Origin: Acidimicrobiales bacterium
GTDB taxonomy: Bacteria > Actinomycetota > Acidimicrobiia > Acidimicrobiales > JAVJTC01
Assembly (NCBI GenBank): GCA_040219085.1
Contig: JAVJTC010000034.1
Coordinates: 62,001 to 126,000 of the forward strand
Length of the DNA stretch: 64,000 nucleotides
Direction: 5' to 3'
Notes under the pieces: generated by a model
Database searches by the model: none
Told to the model about the DNA's origin: nothing
The model's input: only the letters and a program-made list of their open reading frames with translations
Part shown: piece by piece, positions 25,678-32,878 of the stretch
Position numbering within the stretch: position 1 is the first letter of the stretch
Layout of the letters: every line of letters starts with the position of its first letter
Position numbers and translations under genes: made by a program

Positions 25678-26598
25678 GTGCACATCGACGTCGTTCTCGA
25701 CCCCACCGACTGCCCGCTTCCCGCGATGGTGGAAGCTGCGCAGGCGGCCGAGGAGGTCGGCTTCGACGGGGTCTTCACCTACGACCACCTGTCGGGGGTG
25801 ACACTCGGCGGGTCGACGATCCGCCATGTCTGGCCGACCCTCACCGCGCTCGTGACTGCGACGCGCTCGGTCACGGTCGGCCCGCTGGTCATCAATGCGA
25901 CCAGGCACCACCCCGTCGAGCTGGCGGTCGCGATCGCCAGTCTCCAGGAGCTCAGCGGTGGACGGATCGTCGTCGGCCTGGGGGCCGGAGCGGGCCCCGG
26001 ATCACCGTTCGCGCGGGAACTGATCATGGCGGGGATGACCCCGCTGCCGGCGGCCACGCGGCGCCGTGTCACCGAGGAGTCGATCGCCATGATCCGCGCT
26101 CTGTGGGAGGGCACCTCACTGCGCGGGGCGCACTTCGGTCTCAGTGACCCGACTGGATTCCTGGTTCCGGATCCGATCCCGCCGCTGATCGTCGGTGCCA
26201 ACGGCCCGAAGATGGCCACCCTCGCCGGGCGGGTGGCTGACGGCGTGAACCTGCATGCGTCGGAGTCCGACCTGGGCGCGATCGCGGACCTCGCGGGTCT
26301 CGCCAGGTCCGCGGTCACGGCCGATCCGGAGGGGTTCCTCGTCACCGTCGAAGCCGAGATGACCCCGGCGTGGCTCGACCCCGACAGCGGCCCACGCCGG
26401 GAACTCGCCGCCATCGGTGCGGCGCGCCTGATGTTGCGGTGGCACCGACGCGACGGCCTCGCAGGGCTCGCCGCGGCGGGCTCCCGCCTGGCATCCGCGC
26501 GGCCGGCCCGGTCCGGCCAGGTAGTGTCGGAGGAGGCCTTCGAGCGGCGGAGTCCCCGGCGGAAGGCTGACCCGACATCGGACTCTTCGATCACATGA
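25678..26598 (+). CDS. LLM-class (luciferase-like, probably F420-dependent) oxidoreductase
   Basis: 306 residues from GTG 25678, preceded by GGAGAG about ten bases away. The TIM-barrel family signs are AAEEVGFDGVFTYDH near residue 22, TATRSVTVGPLVINATRH, LSGGRIVVGLGAGAG near 95, then IPPLIVGANGPKMATLAGRV and ADGVNLHA. In actinobacteria most proteins of this class use F420 rather than FMN. The last 35 residues are Arg/Ser-rich and not typical of the family. It follows the SnoaL-like gene by 49 bases, and its stop overlaps the histidine kinase start as ATGA, an unusual coupling of an enzyme to a sensor. Confidence 0.85.
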   Translation: MHIDVVLDPTDCPLPAMVEAAQAAEEVGFDGVFTYDHLSGVTLGGSTIRHVWPTLTALVTATRSVTVGPLVINATRHHPVELAVAIASLQELSGGRIVVGLGAGAGPGSPFARELIMAGMTPLPAATRRRVTEESIAMIRALWEGTSLRGAHFGLSDPTGFLVPDPIPPLIVGANGPKMATLAGRVADGVNLHASESDLGAIADLAGLARSAVTADPEGFLVTVEAEMTPAWLDPDSGPRRELAAIGAARLMLRWHRRDGLAGLAAAGSRLASARPARSGQVVSEEAFERRSPRRKADPTSDSSIT

Positions 26599-27725
26599 GC
26601 TTCGAGATCCCACTCGACGTCTTCAGGGCGGCGCCCATAGGAATGGTCGTGTTGTCCCACGACGGCTCGATCCAGTGGACCAACGACGTCATGCGCTCCC
26701 TCATCGGCGACGTCGAGGCCGGCGAGGTCCTCGATGACGTCGTCGAGAGGTGGTCCGAGGGTGGTGGTCGCGCCTCACTGAGTTCGACGGAGGACGAGCC
26801 CCACGCTTCGCGCGAGGAGCGCTGGCGGCTCCGTGACGGAACCGAGCGGCGTGTCACGATCCACGTGGCCGACGTCGCCGCGAACGGGTCTGGTTCGGAC
26901 ATGATCCTGCAGGTGGTGGACGTGACGGAGGCCCGCGCCGCCCGCGAGGCGCTGCAGGAGGCCGAAGCCGAACTACGGCGGCGCAACCTGGACCTCGAGC
27001 GGTCCAACCGGCAGCTCACCGAGTTCGCATACGTTGCGTCACATGACCTCTCTGAGCCGCTACGCGTGATCTCGGGGCACGTGGAGCTGCTCGCGATGCG
27101 CTACGGCGACGAACTCGACGACGACGCACGCAAGTGGATCGAGTTCGCGGTGGACGGGTGCGCGCGCCAGCGGACACTGATCGACGACCTGCTCGCCTAC
27201 TCGAGGGCCGGCCGCGTGATCGAGCCCGAAGAGGTCGACCTCGGCGAGGTGGTGGAGAGGGTCACGGCAGACCTCTCTGTCGCCATCGCCGAGGCCGAAG
27301 CGTCTGTCCGGTTCGGTGATCTGCCGACGGTCATCGCCGACCGCAAGGGCCTCGGCGCGCTCTTCCAGAACCTGATCGGCAACGCGATCAAGTTCCGGCG
27401 CGAAGGCGTCCCCCCGGTCGTCGAGATCGGCGCGGAGCGACGTGACGACGGCTGGCTGATCTCGGTCGCCGACAACGGCATCGGGATCGACGAGAAGTAC
27501 CGAGATCGCATCTTCGGGGTCTTCCAGCGTCTTCACGGTCGCGGCGAGTACGGCGGCACGGGAATCGGACTGGCGATCGCGCGCAAGTCGATCGAAGCGA
27601 TGGGTGGCGAGATATGGGTGGAGGAGTCGGCATCGGGTGGGTCGGTGTTCCTGATGACACTGCCGGATCCGCCGGCGTCGGCCGCATGGACCTACAGCGA
27701 CACGACGGAGGCAGCCGGTGAGTGA
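26595..27725 (+). CDS. PAS-domain sensor histidine kinase
   Basis: 376 residues, no membrane helices, so a cytoplasmic sensor. A PAS domain occupies about 8-115 (FRAAPIGMVVLSHDGSIQWT), a short coiled coil 115-140, then the HisKA dimerisation helix with FAYVASHDLSEPLRVISGH (phospho-acceptor His150). The ATPase domain shows the N box NLIGNAIKF, DNGIGID and GTGIGLAI. The order matches phytochrome-like kinases of the Cph1 type but without a GAF/PHY chromophore domain. The gene is coupled to the LLM gene before it (ATGA) and overlaps the response regulator after it, so the kinase-regulator pair is cognate. Confidence 0.9.
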   Translation: MSFEIPLDVFRAAPIGMVVLSHDGSIQWTNDVMRSLIGDVEAGEVLDDVVERWSEGGGRASLSSTEDEPHASREERWRLRDGTERRVTIHVADVAANGSGSDMILQVVDVTEARAAREALQEAEAELRRRNLDLERSNRQLTEFAYVASHDLSEPLRVISGHVELLAMRYGDELDDDARKWIEFAVDGCARQRTLIDDLLAYSRAGRVIEPEEVDLGEVVERVTADLSVAIAEAEASVRFGDLPTVIADRKGLGALFQNLIGNAIKFRREGVPPVVEIGAERRDDGWLISVADNGIGIDEKYRDRIFGVFQRLHGRGEYGGTGIGLAIARKSIEAMGGEIWVEESASGGSVFLMTLPDPPASAAWTYSDTTEAAGE

Positions 27726-28170
27726 CCGGACGGTGAGGCCCGTCAGCATCCTTCTGGTCGAGGACAGTCCCGGCGACGTGAACATCACCCGCGAGGCGCT
27801 GCGTCAGGCGCGCATCGCCAACGAACTCCACGTCGTCACGAACGGGGAAGCGGCCCTCGACTACCTCCACCAGCGGGGGGAGCACGCCGACGCCGAGCGT
27901 CCCGATCTCGTCCTCCTCGACCTCAACATCCCCAGGGTCTCGGGTCACGAGGTCCTCGAGGAGGTCAAGAACGACCCTGAGCTGCTGGCCATTCCGATCG
28001 TGGTGCTCACCACCTCGTCGGCGCAGGCCGACGTGTTGCGTTCGTATTCGTCGCACGCCAACTCGTTCGTCACCAAGCCGGTGACGATGGTGGAGTTCAT
28101 GGACGCGCTCGGTTCGTTGGAGTCGTTCTGGCTGCAGATCGTCACGTTGCCGGGTTCTGACGAGGACTGA
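27718..28170 (+). CDS. Single-domain response regulator (Rcp1-like)
   Basis: 150 residues, a lone receiver domain with no output domain. Acidic pocket VEDSPGD (Glu15, Asp16), phospho-acceptor Asp68 in LVLLDLNIP, Thr/Ser in VVLTTSS and Lys in FVTKPV are all present. The insertion QRGEHADAERPD is typical of the Rcp1/CheY-like partners of bacteriophytochrome-type kinases. GTG 27718 lies seven bases after GGAGG and inside the kinase gene (8-base overlap). The 3' end overlaps the convergent GGDEF-EAL gene by 29 bases. Output presumably by protein-protein contact. Confidence 0.9.
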   Translation: MSDRTVRPVSILLVEDSPGDVNITREALRQARIANELHVVTNGEAALDYLHQRGEHADAERPDLVLLDLNIPRVSGHEVLEEVKNDPELLAIPIVVLTTSSAQADVLRSYSSHANSFVTKPVTMVEFMDALGSLESFWLQIVTLPGSDED

Positions 28171-30814
28171 GTTCGGCAACAGGTTGGTGAGGCTGGGCCG
28201 CCCAGGTCAGCTGCCGCAGCTGGCCCGCCAGGTCCTCGGGTGGGACCGCCTTGTCGAGTGCGAGCACGGCCCCCGCGCTCACCACGTCCTGGGCGATCGC
28301 GGCGGACAGGTAGCCCGTCAGCACCACGACCTTCGCTGATGGCGAGTGCAATCGCAGCGCCTCGAGGACCTCCGTGCCGTCGAGACCCGGCATGGCGAGG
28401 TCCAATACGACGAGGTCGGGTTCGAGCTCGATGGCCAGCTCGATGCCGGGTTCACCAGCGGGGGCCTCGCCGACGACTACGAGGCCCTCATGCTCGAGGT
28501 GGGCCCGTAGAAGGCTGCGGTAGGGCGTGGAGTCATCTATCAGCAGGACCCGTGGCGGGTTCTGGTTCGCGTCGCCGGTCGACGGGTGAACGGCGGCGGG
28601 CGGATCGGCGGTCGCCGGGGTCGATGGTCGCGACTCGCTCCTGTCCGTTGGCGGCCTGGGAGAGATGTCGAGGCCCCGGGTAGTCAGAGCCCGGAACTGC
28701 TCGGCTGGTAGCGCTTCGGACCACAGGAAGCCCTGACCGTAGTCACATCCCATGCGTCGAAGCGCCCTGAGCTGCCCGAGGTCCTCTACCCCTTCGGCGA
28801 TGGTCCTCAGGCCGAGGTTGGACGCGAGGTCGATCATGGAGCCGACGATCGCCGCGTCGGCGGGGTCGCGGCTCAGCCCGCTGACGAAGTAGCGGTCCAG
28901 CTTGAGGACGTCCACCGGGAACCGTCGAAGGTAGGCGAGCGACGAGTAGCCGGTCCCGAAGTCGTCGACTGCGATGGAGATGCCGAGAGCGGCGAGTTCC
29001 TCGACGGCCCTGGACGCCGTGTATCGATCGTCCATGAGCGTCGTCTCGGTCAACTCCAGCACGAGGGCGTCGGACGGGAGGTCGTGCCGGTCGAGGCATT
29101 CCGCTATCTCGTAGACGAAACCGGGCTGACTCAACTGACTCCCCGACACGTTGACGGCGACGGTGAGGGACGCTCGTCGCGGATCGGAGCGCCACCGGGC
29201 GACTTCGGCGCAGGCCGCGTCGAGGATCTGACGTCCGAGTTCGGCGATCATCCCGGTGGATTCCGCCAACTCGATGAACCTGCTGGGCGGGATCGGGGTG
29301 CCGGCGTCGTCAAGCCAACGGGCGAGTGCCTCGGCGCCGACGATCCGATTGTCGACCGTGACGACGGGCTGGAAGTACGGAACGATCGCTCCGACGGCGA
29401 GGGCTTCACGCAGCGCTCGCTCCGCGTCGAGGCGACGCAGAGCGATCGTGTGCATCTCCTCGTCGAAGACGACGAAACGACGACCGCCGACGACCTTGGC
29501 CCTGTGCATGGCCGAGTCGGCGTTGGCGAGCAGTCGGTCGGCGTCATTGCCGGGGTCGGTGGTGAGTGCGACGCCGATACTCAGGTCGATCTTGAGCGAC
29601 CGGCCGGCGACTTCCAGCGGTGCGTCGAACGCGGCGAGGATCTGGTCCGCGAGTCGGGTCGCGTCGACTCTCGACGTCCCGGTCTCGGCGACGACGACGA
29701 AGCCGTCTCCGCCGAAGCGGGCAACCGTGTCGGACTTGCGTACCGAGCCGGCAAGGACCTTCGCGACTTCCACGAGCACCCGGTCGCCGAAGGTGTGGCC
29801 GAGGCTGTCGTTCACGATCTTGAACCGGTCGATGTCGACGAACCACACGCCCACGGTCCGGTTCGCCACGCGTTCGAGTCTGTCGAGCGCCGAGTTGATG
29901 CGGTCCGTCAGCAGGACTCGGTTGGGCAGGCCAGTGAGGTCGTCGTAGAGCGCGTGACGTGTCAACTCGTCCTCGAAGCGGTGCCGTTCGGACACGTCGC
30001 GGCTGAACAGGCAGATCCGCGGGCCATCGGTGGTCTCCACCACGGACCAGGAGATCTCGAGGTCGACGGGGTGGCCGTCGTGGTGAAGCGCCACCGCTTC
30101 GACGATCGACGGCGGGGAGGGCTCCGCTGCGCCGTCGCCCGCGAGCATTCGGTTGAGGACGCGCCGCAGCCCGTCGCGGTCCTCGGGGGCCATGAGCAAC
30201 TCGACCAGGTTGCGGCCCTCGACGTCCTCGGCGGTCCAACCGAGGCAGGCGGTCGCGGCGCCGTTCCAATCGCGGATCGACGCGGACTCGTCGAGTTGGA
30301 TGACGGCGGAGGTGCTCGACTCGACCATCGTGCGGTACAGGGTCTCGGCGTCGCGGCTGCGTCGGAGCTCGTGGTCGAGGCCGGTGACGTCGGCGACGAC
30401 GCCGCGTACCGCGACCGTCGACCCGTCGGCAGCGCTCTCACGTCTTCCCCGAAGCTGGACGGTGCGCGTTGTCGGGTGGTCGCCGACGCTGGTGTGGAAC
30501 TCGAAGTGCTCGATTCCGTGCTCGCCACGCGCCGTGAGGATCGGTTCGATCTCGTCGCCGAAGACGGCGACCAGGTCCGTTGAGCAGACGGGCGGGGTTC
30601 CCGTCACCGGCACGATGTCGGCGAAGTTCGGCGACACCGTGACCACGTCAGCAGTGGCATCCAGACTCCAGGTGGCGATTCCCGCGGCTTCCATGGTGAC
30701 CACGAGGTCACGGTGCTGTCTGTCGATGTCGCTCGCGACGGCCGCGTGGTCCGTGGTGTCGCCGTCGACGTTCGGTGGGGTGCGCTCCGTCGCCCTGCCG
30801 AGGATCTTTCGCAT
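28142..30814 (-). CDS. PAS-PAS-GGDEF(degenerate)-EAL-REC cyclic-di-GMP phosphodiesterase
   Basis: 890 residues, soluble. Two PAS-like regions (about 36-145 and 155-280) precede a GGDEF domain (285-450) whose signature reads RFGGDGF: Gly371 replaces the catalytic Glu, so cyclase activity is probably lost and the domain may only bind GTP. The EAL domain (462-715) looks complete: EAL at 495-497, ELTET, DDFGTG at 617-622, Lys638, AEGVED and GQGF. A C-terminal receiver (754-870) has phospho-acceptor Asp805 (VVLDLAMPG) and Lys855. A receiver at the C-terminus after EAL is an uncommon order. Expected role: signal-controlled hydrolysis of c-di-GMP. It is convergent with the kinase/regulator pair, whose kinase might phosphorylate Asp805. 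Confidence 0.9.
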   Translation of the reverse strand: MRKILGRATERTPPNVDGDTTDHAAVASDIDRQHRDLVVTMEAAGIATWSLDATADVVTVSPNFADIVPVTGTPPVCSTDLVAVFGDEIEPILTARGEHGIEHFEFHTSVGDHPTTRTVQLRGRRESAADGSTVAVRGVVADVTGLDHELRRSRDAETLYRTMVESSTSAVIQLDESASIRDWNGAATACLGWTAEDVEGRNLVELLMAPEDRDGLRRVLNRMLAGDGAAEPSPPSIVEAVALHHDGHPVDLEISWSVVETTDGPRICLFSRDVSERHRFEDELTRHALYDDLTGLPNRVLLTDRINSALDRLERVANRTVGVWFVDIDRFKIVNDSLGHTFGDRVLVEVAKVLAGSVRKSDTVARFGGDGFVVVAETGTSRVDATRLADQILAAFDAPLEVAGRSLKIDLSIGVALTTDPGNDADRLLANADSAMHRAKVVGGRRFVVFDEEMHTIALRRLDAERALREALAVGAIVPYFQPVVTVDNRIVGAEALARWLDDAGTPIPPSRFIELAESTGMIAELGRQILDAACAEVARWRSDPRRASLTVAVNVSGSQLSQPGFVYEIAECLDRHDLPSDALVLELTETTLMDDRYTASRAVEELAALGISIAVDDFGTGYSSLAYLRRFPVDVLKLDRYFVSGLSRDPADAAIVGSMIDLASNLGLRTIAEGVEDLGQLRALRRMGCDYGQGFLWSEALPAEQFRALTTRGLDISPRPPTDRSESRPSTPATADPPAAVHPSTGDANQNPPRVLLIDDSTPYRSLLRAHLEHEGLVVVGEAPAGEPGIELAIELEPDLVVLDLAMPGLDGTEVLEALRLHSPSAKVVVLTGYLSAAIAQDVVSAGAVLALDKAVPPEDLAGQLRQLTWAAQPHQPVAELSPRQNPAT

Positions 30815-30827
30815 CAGGTTCCCGCCT

Positions 30828-30843
30828 GCTGTCAGAAGACAGC
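30828..30843. other. Hairpin in the divergent region between two EAL genes
   Basis: GCTGTC-AGAA-GACAGC is a perfect six-pair stem with a tetraloop, 14 bases upstream of the GGDEF-EAL start, within its likely 5' leader. It could be an operator or an RNA structure near the ribosome site. Confidence 0.3.
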
Positions 30844-30958
30844 CATCTCATCGGCTGGCAGAAGCACGAGTTGAGTTCCTCTCCGCCCGGTTCAACAATC
30901 CCCGGCTCCGGCCGATGGTAGGGACGCCGCGCACCGGGGCCGGTATTCAGGTGACGAG

Positions 30959-32731
30959 ATGGAAGCGCACGACGCAGTGGTGGGTCGGTCGACCCGACGC
31001 CAGGTCTCCGCTGAGGTTGGACGTCTGCTCGTGGTGGCCCGAGACGAGGTCGAAGGTTCACAGATCGCCGGGGTCGTTCGCGGCGCGTCTCCCGCTGTCC
31101 ACGTCGAGACGGCCCCGTGGTCGGCGCAGGCCCCGGGGGCGCCCGGGGCCCTGGGCGTGGACTGTGTCGTCCTGGTGGCGGGGCGACCCGATGGCGACGT
31201 CCTCGAGATGGTCGCGCGCGTGAGGCTTGCCCGGGCGGACCTGCCGGTCGTGGTGGTGGCCGAAGGAGGAGACGACGGGGCCGCTCTCGAAGCGATCGCA
31301 GCCGGTGCCGACGAAGTCGTCGACGGGGCCGGTCTCGATGCCGGAGCGTTGTGGCGGGCCGTCTGTTTCGCCGTGGTGCGGCGGCGGGCGTCGAATCCGA
31401 AGGCGGGGCGTGGTGCGAGCCGGGCGGCGCCGGGACCGGTGTCGCCCGGGTCCGCTGCCGGTCGCGGCGATGCGGCGGAGGTCGTCGCCGTGATCGACGA
31501 GGCCCTGAGGGAGTCGGTGAGCGGTGTCGAGGCCGTAGCGGTGCTGAGTGTCCACGCTCGCGGGAGGCGGCGCCGCGGTGGCGACGGTGAGGACAGACTC
31601 GTCGATGCGGTACGTCACGCCGTTCCCGGGGACGCCGCGGTGTCGGTTCGCAGCGGGGAGCGTCTCATGATCGTGCTCCGGTGCGTGGAGACGGCGGACG
31701 AGGTGTTCGCGGTCGCCGAGCGCGTCGCGCGTGCGGTCTGCGATGTCGAGGGCGACGGTTGTCTCGACCCGGCGGTCACGCAGGGCATCGCGTTCGCGAC
31801 CCAGCCCGACACGGATCACGGAGCGGTACTCGTCGAGCGCGCCGAGAGGGCGGTCGGTATCGCTGTCGATCGCGACATCCCGGTGCACCTGTTCGACCCG
31901 GAGTCGGTCAGGATGCTCACAGAACGCCTCGGTGTCCGGCGCGAACTGCGGACGGCCATCGGCGACGGGAGTCTGCTCTTGGAGTTCCAACCCTTCGTCG
32001 ACATGGAGACGGGGCGCATCGAGGGCTTCGAAGCTCTGACGCGTTGGCGTCGTGGTGGCGGAAGGTTGATGTCCCCCGATGCGATATTCCCGCTGGCCCG
32101 TCGCAGTGTCGTTCTCGCCGAGCTCACGGGCCACGTCGTCACGACAGCTTGCCGAGCGGCGATCGAATGGGGTGCGGTGGATGAGGCACCGTTGTTCGTC
32201 TCGGTGAACATCGGGGCTGACGAACTGCGTGACGCGGCGGTCGTCGACGTGGTGAGAACGACCCTCGACGAGACCGGCTTGGACCCGGCGTTGCTGTGGC
32301 TCGAGGTGCCGGGCGACATGGCGTTCGACGCTCAGGCGACGACCCGACTCGAGCAGTTGGCCGATCTCGGGGTCCGGCTCGTGTTCGACGGCTTCGGCGC
32401 GGCTCTCGCGACTTCGGCCCGACTCGGTGACACCCCGTTCGAGATCGCGAAGATCGACCGCCGTCTCGGGTCGGACCTGTCGGGGTCCGCGACCGGCCGT
32501 GCCGTCTACTCCTCGGCCGTCACGGCGTTGGAGGCGGCCGGGCTCGACGTGGTCGCCACGGGGATCGAGACTGAGCTCCAACGCAAGCGCGCCGTGGCGG
32601 CGGGATGCCGTCTGGGTCAGGGATTCGGCCTCTGCGGCCCGTTGTCGGCGTCCGACGCCCGCGAGATGGCTACCGGAGCCCGGCTGGACATCGACGCCGG
32701 ACGCTTGCCGCGGCACCGGTGGTTCGGCTGA
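30959..32731 (+). CDS. Degenerate REC-GGDEF-EAL protein, probable c-di-GMP effector or scaffold
   Basis: 590 residues. Three signalling modules are recognisable and all have lost key residues. The receiver-like N-terminus (20-140) has no phospho-acceptor Asp (VDCVVLVAGRPDG). The GGDEF-like middle (170-315) shows RSGERLMIVL in the signature position. The EAL-like domain (325-580) keeps EAL (358-360), Asn417, Glu449, Lys498 and GQGF but reads FDGFGAA for DDFGTG (Gly478 for the second Asp) and ATGIE for AEGVE (Thr534 for Glu). It should therefore be enzymatically dead; such proteins often bind c-di-GMP or partner active ones. It is divergent from the active EAL gene. Confidence 0.82.
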   Translation: MEAHDAVVGRSTRRQVSAEVGRLLVVARDEVEGSQIAGVVRGASPAVHVETAPWSAQAPGAPGALGVDCVVLVAGRPDGDVLEMVARVRLARADLPVVVVAEGGDDGAALEAIAAGADEVVDGAGLDAGALWRAVCFAVVRRRASNPKAGRGASRAAPGPVSPGSAAGRGDAAEVVAVIDEALRESVSGVEAVAVLSVHARGRRRRGGDGEDRLVDAVRHAVPGDAAVSVRSGERLMIVLRCVETADEVFAVAERVARAVCDVEGDGCLDPAVTQGIAFATQPDTDHGAVLVERAERAVGIAVDRDIPVHLFDPESVRMLTERLGVRRELRTAIGDGSLLLEFQPFVDMETGRIEGFEALTRWRRGGGRLMSPDAIFPLARRSVVLAELTGHVVTTACRAAIEWGAVDEAPLFVSVNIGADELRDAAVVDVVRTTLDETGLDPALLWLEVPGDMAFDAQATTRLEQLADLGVRLVFDGFGAALATSARLGDTPFEIAKIDRRLGSDLSGSATGRAVYSSAVTALEAAGLDVVATGIETELQRKRAVAAGCRLGQGFGLCGPLSASDAREMATGARLDIDAGRLPRHRWFG

Positions 32732-32778
32732 CCTGAACGTCCGACGTCTCCACGTGGCACGCCGGCCTTCGAGATGCC

Positions 32779-32801
32779 CGGCACACAGTTCCCGTGTGCC
32801 G
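32779..32801 (+). terminator. Stem-loop after the degenerate EAL gene
   Basis: CGGCACAC, loop AGTTCCC, GTGTGCCG: a perfect eight-pair hairpin 48 bases beyond the stop and 78 bases before ppdK. No T-run follows. It could also be a leader structure of ppdK. Confidence 0.5.
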
Positions 32802-32878
32802 AGGGTCCAAGGCCCCTGGCAAGACGGGCCGTAGTCGGGCTCACTGGGGAGTCGCACGGGTCTTCACCGGAGGGTTTC

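Noticed and set aside
28142-30814. Calling the GGDEF-EAL-REC protein a diguanylate cyclase
   Set aside because: The signature reads GGDGF with Gly371 in place of the catalytic Glu, whereas the EAL site is complete.
32774-32878. Longer N-terminus for pyruvate phosphate dikinase from ATG 32774
   Set aside because: That ATG lies just upstream of a perfect hairpin and lacks a ribosome site; ATG 32879 has GGAGGG and matches the family N-terminus.
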